A stretch of 64,000 bases of DNA from Bryum argenteum (Eukaryota; Streptophyta; Bryopsida; Bryales; Bryaceae): positions 14,834,648 to 14,898,647 of the forward strand of contig CM073329.1 of the NCBI GenBank assembly GCA_037043015.1, written 5' to 3'. Shown here in pieces: positions 36,128 to 47,036 of the stretch. The notes beneath the pieces are model-generated. The model did not search any database and was not told the origin of the DNA. It saw nothing but the letters and a program-made list of their open reading frames with translations. Position numbers and translations under genes: made by a program. Numbering within the stretch: position 1 is the stretch's first letter; each line of letters opens with the position of its first letter.

Positions 36128-37003
36128 AATTTAGAATCTTGTATAGGGTTTGCTCAAGATTTACAACTAATTCCGATTGGAATAAACTCTGAAATTTGTG
36201 GTACAATTATGGGTAAGGTTAAGGAGAGGAGGAGATTAGATGGTTTCATTTGGCGATGTGGACGGGTTAGTTGTAGGAAAAAACAATGTTCAAGATTGGG
36301 GACTTGGTTTGAAAATTCTAAACTAACTCTAAAGCAAGCACTTACATTAATGTATTGTTGGGCTACCCAAACTAGTCAAATGGTAGCTCGTATGCATGGT
36401 GAGATTGGCGATAATCATACCACCATAGATTGGTATAATTATTGTAGAGATATTTGTGTCTTAGTAATGAATGATGAAGATGTAGAAAGAATTGGAGGAG
36501 TAGGTAAAATTGTAAAGATTGACGAAAGTAAATTCGGTAAAAGAAAATATAATTGCGGGAGGTGAGTAGAAGGGCAATGGGTTTTTGGAGGTGTCGAGCG
36601 TGGCTCGGATAACATTTTTTTAACACGTGTTCCAAATCGAACGACAAACGCGTTAGAGGAAATAATTGTGAAATTTGTTGAACCTGGTAGTACTATTATT
36701 AGCGATTGTTGGCGTGGTTATAATATGGAACGTTTGGGTTATTTGGGGTATTTTCACGAAACGGTAAATTACTCTTTATGTTTTTGCGATCCAGATACAG
36801 GAGCACATACCAATACTATTGAAGGGACATGGAGTGCTGTAAAACGTTCTTTGTCACGGTATGGTACACTAAAAAAACAATACAATAGTTATTTTGCCGA
36901 ATATTTATGGCGACAGAAATATGTACAAAATGTTGGTTGTGCATTTTCTATATTAGTTGAGCATATTATACAATATCACCCACTTCTTGGTCCAATTGGA
37001 TAA
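36128..37003 (+). mobile_element. Merlin (IS1016-like) DDE transposase with one in-frame stop
   Basis: One frame runs from 36128 to the TAA at 37001-37003, interrupted only by TGA at 36563-36565. The N-terminal part has LIPIGINSEICG and a Cys-containing segment (WRCGRVSC, KKQC). The catalytic triad is present: D in KIDESKFGKRKYN, D in IISDCWRGY, and E in HTNTIEGTWSAVKRSL. These match Merlin-superfamily transposases, which are related to bacterial IS1016. At the stop the family has Arg, so CGA to TGA is the simplest change; the spot AG-GTGAGTA also resembles a splice donor. The sequence before 36128 has a stop in this frame, so the N-terminus is also damaged or starts elsewhere. Terminal inverted repeats and 8-9-bp target duplication were not found. 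Confidence 0.8.
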
Positions 37004-38930
37004 AATACAATATATTATAACTTGAAACATCAATTTTCATCCAAACTGGTTAAAAATTTAAAAATATATAGTTCAATTCAATAATATATATTATATATTC
37101 GATAAATCGCTACTACAATCAATCACATAGATTGCAAGATTGTAATTCACACATATATAATAAATTGGAAGGTTAAAAATATTAATGAAATTTTACTATT
37201 TTACTAGAGTTGAATGAATTTTGAATCAATATACCCTAACCACTATTGACCAAACTGAGTTTGAAAATTTTAATTTAGTATTTATAACCTTTATAGTTAC
37301 GTTATAAAACTTATTAACTTTACCAATTTTATTAGTTTTAAATTTCATTCAATACCAATTCAACTCTGAAATAAGAATAATTATATAACAAAACAAAGAA
37401 GTTTTACAATAATTAACCCGTGAGGATCTATGATGAAAAATTGCATCAATTATTGAAATTGACCTCCTTCTATTTTGGGCTCAAGAAATTCCAATCTAAG
37501 GATCATACAATAGATCCAACCGTAGGATCTATAACTCAACATGACGTTTTATACACCCTCTACATTTGAACCGTTGATTTTTCTTCATTTGTGAGATTAT
37601 AATGGTCAAAATTAAGCTAAATTTTCTTCTTGCCGTAACCCCTACAAGCCATTTTGGCTTTATTGGATTTTTAGGGGTTAAACCTGAAAAATTATATTTG
37701 AGAATTACCCTTTAATATTGATGAACAATTTTACGGGCAATTTGAAATCTTTTTATTTTTATTTTTTTGAATTTCAACTTAATAGAAACAAAGGTTTATT
37801 TTAGAGTAAACCTCTTATTATTCAATATACTAATTTATAGGGGTTACCGTAATATCCAATTGCATGTGGTAAAATTGGAAAGTCAATATCCAATTTTGAA
37901 ACCTTCATATAGAAATTTCAACTTTCAAGTCCAAGAAAAGAAGTTTAAATAATTTAGTCTATTTTAAATTCTTTTAAAAATATGTTTTTAACCAAATCAC
38001 AACTTAAGTACCAAAGTCACCCATGTGAAAACGTTTACCAATTTTGAACTTTGTTTGTTATGATCTCTGAAATGGTAAACATCCACCGGTTATTTTTACA
38101 GAAGTAACAAAAAATAGTCATAGGTACAAGATTCTACAGTTATAAGTTAAAAAAGAAAAAAGAAAAACATAAAAAAGAAAAAAAAAGAAAACAATTTGTT
38201 CAACTGGTTGCTATGTGTTTAAAGTGACTATTCACTATGTTATGCTCCAAATGCAAGAATTTCTAAAATGAGGAATAACACAACCATTGAATTTTTTTCA
38301 TAATGATATGGAAATGGTTATAGAATCTTGTGACCTAATTTTAATTTGATTGGGTTTTATCCTAATTACTATCAACCCCTAAAAACATAAGGGATTAGAA
38401 GAAAAATTTGATGTAATATACAATGTACACTTTGCAACTTTTATCTTTTATAAAGTTTTACTCAATAACTAATATACAATCATACATCTTTAATACTTAG
38501 ATTGAATCAATACAGTTCAATTTTTAAGAATACGACCTTTGTATTTTCAATGAAATTAAGATAGGGGAGTCTTGAAATCAATATAAATTACTTGTACATT
38601 ACTAGTCTTGGTAACTCCGGTTACCTTATCCATCCACGTAACATTCGATACCAACTTGAATCTGGCTCCATTCGCTTTGATGGTCTTCTTCGTTCGTCCC
38701 CATCGATGGCGAACCATCCCCATCCCAGACTTTGCCATCCCCATCCATCGTCTCCCGCAGGGTCACCCGGTGATATCCCCGGCGATGGCAGGAGGTCGGC
38801 GATACTACATCCTACCCAAATTTAATAACTGATGATTAGTGGTCACGCGTTGTCGTATGACATGCGCCGGCCTAACGCACCGGCTGTCGCCGACTAGCGT
38901 CGGCTGTCTGTTTGTCCGTGGTCTGCGGTT
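37004..38930. other. AT-rich spacer with TTAA-type element ends
   Basis: A right-type terminus TTTTTAGGGG-TTAA ends at 37681. The 200 bases before it resemble the interior of the element at 49072-49340 (phrases such as TTGAACCGTTGATT and GTGAGATTATAA). A left-type terminus TCAA-CCCCTAAAAACA starts at 38372. Neither has a clear partner. 38560-38830 is GC-richer with only short frames. No gene is supported. Confidence 0.45.
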
Positions 38931-38939
38931 CGAGTCCGT

Positions 38940-39370
38940 CCTCATCGTCCGGGTGCTTGGGTCGGTCGTGTCGGTTAGTGTCGGTGTGGGTCAGTCGATG
39001 CTTGGGTCAGTCCGTGTGCTTGGGCCGGTCGCGTCGGTCAGTGTTGGTGTGGGTCAGTCGGTCCTTGGGTCAGTCCGTGTACTTGGGTCAGTCCGTGTAC
39101 TTGGGTCGGTCGGTGCTTGGGTCAGTCAGTGTGCTTGGTCCTTGATTGGGTCAGTTCGGTTGCTTGGTCCCTTGTTTGGGTCAGTCTGTGTGCTCGGTCC
39201 CTTGTTGGGTAAGTCTGTGTGTTTGGTTGTTGGTTGGGTAAGTCCATGTGGGTGCTTGGTCCCTTCTTGGGTCAGTCCGTGTGCTTGGTCCATGCTTGGG
39301 TCAGTCCGTGTGTGTGTTTGGTCTTTGATTGAGTTAGTCCGAGTGCGTGGTCTGTGTGCTTGATCCGTTA
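38940..39370 (+). repeat. Minisatellite, units of about 18-40 bp
   Basis: Variants of CTTGGGTCAGTCCGTGTG and related GTCGGTGTGGGTCAGTCG recur through the block, drifting toward CTTGGTCCCTTGTTGGGT further along. The array explains the long apparent frame at 38839-39363 (Val/Leu/Gly/Ser-rich repeats), which is not taken as a gene. It ends about 65 bases before block C of the M3 pseudogene. Confidence 0.75.
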
Positions 39371-40098
39371 TTAGGTTAGTCTTATGTGTGTTTTCAACAT
39401 GTTTATTTATGCGTTCCCTTCTGGATCATTGCAGATGCATCATATCTGCAGCCGTGCATCTTTTGCAAAGTGTTTAGGATTGCATGTTGAAGAAGATTAT
39501 GTAGAGACACCCAGCCAAATGCTGGAAAATTTTGTGTTTAAGTTGAATGGTTTATGTTTTGTCGATAATCCTCAATTTATTGTAGTTTCATTACTCCCTC
39601 TTTTTTGAACATTTATCTAACAGAATGTATTGTGTCTTAATCTTGCTCTGTGTTAGTTGTAGGTGTTTGGAAAGTGCCTCTTTGAAGATGTTGAGTGGTC
39701 ATTACAAGGTATATCTCTCATCTGTCAAACAGACTTTGTTGTGTTTTTCTGCAGTTCAAGCCTGAATTCTTGCTTACATTTTCAGAATTTGGTTACGGGA
39801 TGAAACTCACCCTTTACCATAGGACATATGTGAAGCTCTATGAAGCAGAAGCGTGCATATGCCGGTCCTCTCACCAAACAGCAACTACTTTTTGGTGATT
39901 GCATCATCTTCTACTTCATCGACATTGTCTTGCACGTCTGTACAAGTTCATAAATAAGTATTCGAGAGTCGTTTTTCATACCATCCAAACCATGCTAATC
40001 AACAATTGCTTCATTACAAATTAAATATATTAAAATGAATATATACAAATTGCATGTGGCATTCATAGTACAAGTTGTATTCTTTTGAGCTTTTGTAA

Positions 40099-40200
40099 CA
40101 CTACTAGAAAAGAGGGGGGTTTGCAATGTTACAAACATTGCTTTTTGTGTAAACATTGCTAACTTGTGCAATGTATAGAACCTTGCTTTAGCACCATTTC
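40099..40200 (+). mobile_element. CACTA-type left terminus, truncated
   Basis: CACTACTAGAAAAGAGGGG at 40099 is the classic start of plant CACTA (EnSpm) elements. It is followed by alternating GCAATGT and ACATTGC motifs up to about 40180, like the subterminal repeats that bind the transposase. No matching inverted end (TAGTAGTG) was found before the gene at 40802, so only one end remains. Confidence 0.5.
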
Positions 40201-40801
40201 CAAGAAAATAAGCAAAGTTTTCAACCTCATATCTACTAAATTGTGAAAAATTCAATTTGCATCACACAAATTTATCATACTCCTAGAGTATTTAGAATAT
40301 TCTCATAATGGTCACTCACAAGTACAAACAATAGTCTGAAACTACTTTGCCAAAAGTACATAGCCAAACTTTGAAGATACAGGAATATTCTGATAACCTT
40401 GCTTGAAATCAGAAAGTATGAATTCAAAGATTTCATGTTTCCAACTTAAGTGCATGTCACAAATATGTATCCCCATCGTTACTTCAAATGATACCAACCA
40501 GAATAAACTTTTTACTGCAATTTTATGCAACAATGGCAAATAACATACATTCAGTTTGAAATTGTTTACAAAAAGTAATGATGCAAAAAAAGAAAAAGAA
40601 AAACGATGCACACAGATGCGAAATAATGTGCAACAACAAAATAGTTTAGAATACCGAGTCTAAATGTCCGCTGTACTATTGAGCAATACAAAATTCTTGA
40701 GTAAGGACCACATGACATTTGTTTTTTTCCAAATAATCGCTTGAATGGATATGACAATTATGTATGTTCTGTGACCTCCCAATTCGACTTGTTCTCCTTC
40801 C

Positions 40802-43800
40802 TTAAGTGCCTTTACCGTCTTTTACCTTACCAATCCTGCAAACAGCGAACGATGAATCATTAATAGTAAATTCTACGTTTCATCAGATGGGCTATCACCA
40901 CAGCTTTCTCAATCATAATTAACCAATCAATTTGATAATCCCCACTACACTAATTGCTGTATAAAGCACTTGCTCTTGACCCTTAAAGGTCCAAGAAGGC
41001 CGAAATGGCGTTTTCGATTCCCACATGATAAAAGTCCAGCAAAATCCAGAATTAAGAGTTCAGATTTGGTATGTGAGTGAAAGTGTAAGTTAAGTAGAGT
41101 TAGGTCTATTTTGATGATTCGAACAATTTGGCATCACGGACGATGAGGGTTAAATTGATTAAAAGAAAGGAAGAGTTCTACTTACTTGAAGCAATGGATG
41201 CCAAGGGCTTGAGTAATCTCTTGAATAACACTGACGACAAAGTGGCCATAAAGACAAACTGCACATGGATTCGAGAAAAATAAGCCTCGTTTTAGACACA
41301 AGTCCGAGAAGACTAAATATCAGTTGATGGTACATACAATTTATCAGAGCGAGGGATTCGATTAAGCAAAAAAGGCACAAATCTATTTTGCAATATTTTG
41401 GAAGGGATAACACTTACATGTGAAAGCGCAGTACCCAACCAGGACCCAAGTCTCGTCCACAAGAGGTTTGCTGCTTTCAAAAAGCAATTCATTAGTACAG
41501 TCTATTCCGGCTCCAGAAAATAAATTCAACAGAGAAGCTGAACAAGATACTGGCATAGATTGACTTACCCATCGAAAAAGTTGGCAGACAGGGCATTGCT
41601 GATAGCAAAAGGAAGATAAAGTAACGCCTGTTCATAAAAGGATAGTAATTAGCAACAAGAACACGAACAATGTAGACAACAATTTGGCTCAATTATTAGT
41701 TCTTTGAGAATATCTGTGTGAAAACTTATTAGGTCTCTCAATACTTTCAATATTGAACTGAGTTGCACTTTACCTCCGAACCACGCATATGATGAACCGC
41801 ATTAGCAAATTTCTCATTGATCTAAGAACCCCGAAAGTACTGAAAGTTTAGCAAATATTCAATAGGGCAAAGATCAAGTATGTAGATACTACACTATCTG
41901 CTACTTTTGGATATTTCTCAAATTACCGTAAGAATACTTAAAACGGTGTTATTTAGTTTTGGAATATTATTCTGATATTATAATGATATATAGCATTTCC
42001 ATGATGTTATTCGTGATTCATAGATGAGTGACTTATATTTACTGTACTAAAACACGAATAGCGAATACACTAATACTTACCGTACACATTCCTGTCTTCA
42101 AACCTTTGGGTTCTTCACACAAGTGGGCAAGAATCAACCGACCCTGCAATGAACAGGCTCACACAACTAAATAAACGCTGAAAGAATTCAAAAGACTAAA
42201 AGTAGAAACAATGCAGGTATAATTGCTTATTATAAAGAGAAGCACAATACGTACCACCATGTACGCGAAGGCAAAGCCACTTCCACTGTAGAACAGATGT
42301 GGTTGGTTTCCAATAACATCTGCAGGCGAAATGTACCCCCTATATATACACAGCAGCAGCAGCAAACTTCAATCTCCGCTTATACCAGGGATGTTCACAT
42401 GAGTAAGAAGTGTAGGAATACAGACCCTATTTTCTCAAAGGGCGGCTTCTCATATCCAAGCACCTGCTCTACTCATGAACAAATTTCACCTGTGCTCTAT
42501 CGAACATTACATTTCGCATTTATATTTTAGGTTAATTTTTAGCTCATTTAGGTGGAGCAGTACCCATATTTACTAAACCGATTCTCTGTCTAAACAAGAA
42601 GATATTATGTTTGGATTGAATGAACTTGGTTTTCGATTATTATCGATGGAATCGACCATTACGTTATAATAGTAGATAGCCGATTCAATGAGAAGAGTCC
42701 TGTAAAGTATAGCAATAATTTGATGGAAAACAGAAAAATCTTTGCACTTACCAGAATACAATGCTTCCCACAAGAGTCCAGAACGGGAAGAGCTGCAAAT
42801 ACGATGCAACAAAGTCAGAATGTTCGAGAGTCTTGAGGAGGAGAGAGTGCATTGATTGATTTGTGGAGAACGAAATGGATGGAGCTTACCATGGCCAGTG
42901 CTGACCTAAAGCTTGTGCCTCTACCCCTCACGACTTTGTGAACATTCACGAAGCTACATCAAACCACGAAACTCACATTAGTCATGAAATGTACCGATAT
43001 GGACACAGCAATAGACAAGATACTACTTCTGGTTAAGTTTCGAGCAACTTACTTGAAAATCAGGGTGGGGAGTGCAGCGACGAATCCAAAAATGCAAACC
43101 ATTACTAGCACAAGAGGTACATCTGCACAAGAATAGCCACATTCAGATATTGCCAAATTCAAACAACGTCTTAACAGTCTTCATCTTCAAGGCCCTTAGA
43201 AATATACCAGGCACGAATGGGAGACTCCCGACAACAGGAATATCCTTGATGTTCTGTGTCCAGAACTCCGGGCCTGTACCAAGAATCAAGCACAAAATAT
43301 TAGAAGGGTTTGAACCTAATTTAAGAATACATATAAAGATTGGATTCTGGTTCGATGAAACATACCAACAATTCCGGTGAAGATATGGCCAATGTAGAAG
43401 AGCATGAGGCCTTCAGTTGGACCATTGAGTACTGGGAGGATTAGTGTGTCGGTGAAGAAACTGAACAGTGCCCACAATGGATACAATCAGTATCTTAAGA
43501 TTCAAAATTTTGTGTACGATGTAATCATCAGCAAGCAGTAACTTACCTTTCCCAAGTAGCCAGGTAGAATGTGGAGGCGGCAATGAGCCAAAACCAGAAT
43601 GTCAAATACTTGCCACTCATCAAAGTGGAAGCAAAAGCCAAGGTCTCGAACTGCCAAGAATCAACACAACATAATTTTTAAAAAACAAACGTTCCCAGCA
43701 TCACACAATGAATAAAAGAAGCGATTAGAGTCTCAGAAACGAAACTTGTTTCTAGTAGAAACAGAGAGAAGGTAATAAAAGAAGAAGAAACCATGAATTC

Positions 43801-45185
43801 ACTTACCGAGACAGTAAGGGCATCACAACCATGATCGAAAAGCTCTCCAAGAGGACTGGAAGAATTCGTCCGCCTTGCTTGCTTTCCATCAACAGCATCG
43901 AAAGTCTGTCACGGCAATCGAAAATTCAGTTTTTGGTTTGTGTTGCAGCAGAATTCAGCTTCATATTCTACATTGACAAGCCTTTCGACTTTCTGAATCG
44001 AAGATATTCGATAGTTTACAGGTCCATAGTTACTCTTAAGCATAATTATCTTCGTTGTTGATGAATTATTCACGTTCTGTAAAAATTAAAACCTTTCAAA
44101 TACAATTTGGTGCATCGATCCACTCAAAGATTGACTAAGTCCGATTATGAAAGTTTGAGGTGATCAAGAATGAGTTTGAAGTGGTCAAGAATTTTGACCT
44201 GGTAAAGGAAAAGCAGGATGCCATGTGCGAAATACACCCATCGAGGAGCGGGACTATCCAAATGAGGTACGTAGACCTGTCATAACAAGCATATCCATAA
44301 CCTCAGTACTCTAAATAGTAGCTCCTTCGAAATGAATCAAACAAAATGAGAAAAGGGCATACCCAGCTTAAAAACGCCGAAGTGAGGATCATCGTAAATC
44401 CCATCAAAGTAATCTGTCAACAGAAGCTCATAAAAAATCAGACTACTGCATTGATTCGATCCAACACGTCAATTCAACAGACTTCAACTCAATCGAATCG
44501 TACTCTCAACCCGTTAAGTCGAAACGAGCCGATTAAGATCCATCAGGAATGCTGTGTTTATAGAAAAATGGAACTTCGACTGGCTGTATCTTAAGATCCG
44601 GACTATCAAGTTTCATGATTTTTGAAAGGCAGACTATGTGGTCAATTTTTAACAAGATCCTACAATTGAATTCTCAAAACCAAGCTTTGAAAAATTTACA
44701 CATTGATTTCAGAAAGGGTAGATTTGGACTCTCGGCTTTAGGGCTTGAAAACGATCTCAATTCCAACAAGCGGCTGTAGCTCCATATACCGTTCACTTAC
44801 TGATAGCTGTCAAGTTTCATGATCGTAAAATCCTAACATCTAGTCCCACTGAAGTCCTCGTAAGCAAGTTCAAGTGAAACTTATGAATTAGAAGTTTGAG
44901 GTTGAGAAACACGTACCCCGTTGGGACTGAAGAGTTTCCACCGACAGAGCCACCGGAAACAAAATTCATTTGCGTCAGAAATTGCTCACATTCCTTCGAC
45001 AAAACGAGTAAAGTGAGGAATTCAGAGCAAGTTCAGTTGGCTACTCACGGCATCCACATGGGGAAGAAATTGACACAGAAACGCCAGAATGGTTGAAACA
45101 CATATTTCGCCATGTACGAGTGATCGACTCCGCTGTACTTGTAGCGCTGGAGCGCTTCCACGCCATGTTTCCCCACGTACCCCAT
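40802..45185 (-). CDS. AAPT: Aminoalcohol phosphotransferase (choline/ethanolamine phosphotransferase)
   Basis: It transfers phosphocholine or phosphoethanolamine from the CDP-alcohol to diacylglycerol, the last Kennedy-pathway step, in ER/Golgi membranes. Eighteen exons: 45185-45049, 44926-44917, 44413-44363, 44276-44199, 43905-43807, 43650-43547, 43460-43366, 43273-43208, 43122-43053, 42953-42890, 42792-42752, 42339-42255, 42143-42081, 41821-41774, 41627-41569, 41470-41418, 41258-41186, 40835-40802. They encode 409 aa, or 393 without exon 14; Arabidopsis AAPT1 is 389. The start [20 protein letters not shown] matches plant AAPTs. The CDP-alcohol phosphotransferase motif is complete: D98-G99, A102-R103, G112, D116, D120. 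Seven to eight hydrophobic segments follow. Exon 2 is a 10-nt microexon. Exon 17 could also end at an immediate TAA; splicing to exon 18 ([10 protein letters not shown]) fits the family better. Confidence 0.93.
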
Positions 45186-46137
45186 GGTTGCTCAAAACCT
45201 TCGAAGCTCAAAACCTTCGGAGCGAAAACCCACAAAAAACACACGACTTCAAATTTCTCAGTATACCCGATCTGATGTTTCTACAGAAAACGGAGCATTC
45301 TGAGCTACACCCACCTCGAGTTTGAAGCGAATTCTGGCCGAGCTAGGAGTAACGTAAGGATCTGAGAGGCTAGTTCACGAGAAGACGACGATGGGGCTGT
45401 GACTAGGGCTGAGGTGTCAGTGACCCAGTCATTTCGCGGCCACGCGGCGTCCATGGATGGGAGGGACCCTTAGTGAGCCTGATGACGTGGGACCGTTATT
45501 TGTCTACGTGGCGGCTTCTGGAGTGTTGGTTTAGTAAGAGTTTTAATTTTGTGGTGGGGCCTTTGATGCAGACCGAATATTCTGCTAAAGCATCTTCTTT
45601 CTCATTTGGAATTTTCCGAGCTGGTAGACTTGAACCGACCACATTGTGGGTTTTTCCATAACGGTCTAATGAAATCAAAAGTGCACTTGTTTTCAGTTTT
45701 TAGGTCGAAGATGAGAAACTCTTTACTCTAAAATTCTGCATAAATTGAATAGAAAGTGTGTTCGCGTGCGTTGCCACACCCACATAAATACTTTGATCAT
45801 GCCCTCTTTACAATTCTACTTTTAGTAGATATTCTAGGATTTCAAACGATGTGATTCTTGTGCGGTTAGGTTCCTCACATTTTTTTGGTTGATCGAAAAT
45901 TAGGTCATTTTTGTAAGCTCCCCAAAAACTCATTCGCCTAAATTCCCCCAAACCATGTCTTTTCTACATTCTCTCCAGATTTTATGGATGAATGATGTGA
46001 GGCTCCACCAGTTTTTTTATTCCAGCATTTCACTCAGAATATCTAGCAGCAATTTAAAGTATTTTTTATTAGAATTAGCCCTGATACGAAATTCTTTCTA
46101 TAGTATTTTGGTAAAACTATTTGTATGAATAAGGCCC

Positions 46138-46209
46138 GCACGCTCTTTGGCCTAATCATGACTTAAAATCTGTTCCTATGGGTTATCGGTTCAAGTCCGA
46201 TAGTGAGCA
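46138..46209 (+). pseudogene. tRNA-Leu(UAA)-like remnant
   Basis: The anticodon-loop sequence CTTAAAA (anticodon TAA), a variable region and a full T arm (ATCGG-TTCAAGT-CCGAT) are followed by GTGAGCA. The D arm is reduced and the 5' acceptor strand is not clear. It abuts the next tRNA-like sequence with no spacer. Confidence 0.4.
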
Positions 46210-46290
46210 TACTCGCTTGGTGACAATGGTAAACATGGAAGTCTCAAAATCTGTTCCTATGGGTTATCGGTTCGAATCCGATAGCGAGTA
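46210..46290 (+). tRNA. tRNA-Leu(CAA)-like, class II, probably degenerate
   Basis: The acceptor strands TACTCGC (46210-46216) and GCGAGTA (46284-46290) pair perfectly. A D-arm-like TTGGTGACAATGGTAAACA, loop CTCAAAA (anticodon CAA), a class II-size variable region and a perfect T stem ATCGG/CCGAT follow. The anticodon stem pairs poorly (two mismatches), so function is doubtful. The style is organellar or bacterial rather than nuclear Leu. Confidence 0.45.
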
Positions 46291-46315
46291 TTTTAATGTC
46301 TGAATTGGAAAAAAG

Positions 46316-46389
46316 GGCGAGTATAACTTAATAGGTCAAAGTGTCACATTGTGAATTTGAAAACACCGGTTCAAATCCCGTTATTTGCC
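46316..46389 (+). tRNA. tRNA-His(GUG)-like sequence
   Basis: The acceptor GGCGAGT (46316-46322) pairs with ATTTGCC (46383-46389), allowing G-T pairs. A G precedes it, as tRNA-His needs. A D arm with GG at 46334-46335, anticodon loop TTGTGAA (GTG at 46351-46353) and T loop TTCAAAT with four of five stem pairs are visible. One extra base lies between T stem and acceptor. It could be a pseudogene. Confidence 0.45.
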
Positions 46390-47036
46390 AAAAAAAACAA
46401 ATCATCCATTAGCTTAAATCTTTACAATCTTCAAGGGCCTCGCTTTACGCAGCAAAAAATATTTTTGGAGGGATTTCCCAAAATATTAAAAAAAAAAAAA
46501 AAAAGCTTCGCTATAAACTACGTTCCCGGTGATATTTGAAACCATAAATGCAATGAATTCAATATCTCAGTATCAACGGGCCCGACTTGCAATCCAATTG
46601 TTGTCCGCGCCTCTAAGAAATTACCCCTTCTAACCATACCTCATACGGCCCAATCAAATCGTCGCTCACCGCGATCATAATGGCTAAAAACAAAATAATC
46701 AAACAAATTGTATGCCTTGTATAATAGACCATTGCATATATTGTAATATGGAAACGTTGAAAATTGCAAAAATGAAGTGAGATAAGTCTGAAGATACTTG
46801 TTGTGGATGTGGGGGAAGAAATGCAAAAAGGTTGGGTGGTGATCATATATTTGGTTAAGGATTTGTTGAATAAAGAACTTGAACACAAAAGTGTATTGAA
46901 CCACTTCACCAAGTAGTACTAGTTTATATTGGTACTATTATAATGTACTCACCAACAAGTTTAGCTTACTTTTATAGCAGTAAGAGATAACATACCTTCG
47001 AATTCAAATCATCACAATGTTCTTTAAAATAGTCTA

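Larger units (their letters stand above)
34412..39708 (+). pseudogene. Decayed fragment of an M3 metallopeptidase (thimet oligopeptidase-like)
   Basis: Four exon-like blocks in the right order match the catalytic region of thimet oligopeptidase/oligopeptidase A. A (34412-34501) reads RDGRYTHACV...DGNRQ. B (34601-34701) reads [20 protein letters not shown] then [10 protein letters not shown] with the zinc motif HEFGH. C (39435-39533) reads MHHICSRASFAKCLGLHVEE and PSQMLEN. D (39663-39708) reads LKMLSGHYK. Splice signals remain at most edges. Block B opens TAGCGG where the family needs V-A-A (GTAGCGG), as if one G were lost at the acceptor, and block D is out of frame at its start. The N-terminal two thirds and the C-terminus of the roughly 600-700-aa enzyme are absent. 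The B-C gap of 4.7 kb is filled with other elements. I call it a pseudogene; a transcribed chimera cannot be excluded. Confidence 0.75.
45186..47036. other. AAPT upstream region and spacer
   Basis: 45186-45520 is GC-richer and likely holds the AAPT 5' UTR and promoter. 46138-46389 carries three tRNA-like sequences. A run of 17 A lies near 46488-46504. Overlapping minus-strand frames at 46613-46912 encode hydrophobic peptides with no recognised similarity and are not called. Confidence 0.45.

Noticed and set aside
38839..39363. 174-aa open frame, Val/Leu/Gly/Ser-rich
   Set aside because: It is the translation of the minisatellite; units vary in length without regard to codons.
38940..39370. 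CRISPR-like array
   Set aside because: Repeats are short, variable and lack unique spacers; this is a eukaryotic minisatellite.
46138..46389. Simple nuclear insertion of plastid DNA carrying tRNA genes
   Set aside because: The sequences do not follow the plastid trnL or trnH sequences I know, and no plastid flanking sequence is seen; origin left open.
46613..46912. Two overlapping hydrophobic minus-strand frames
   Set aside because: No recognised family, AT-rich codons, no splice or promoter context.
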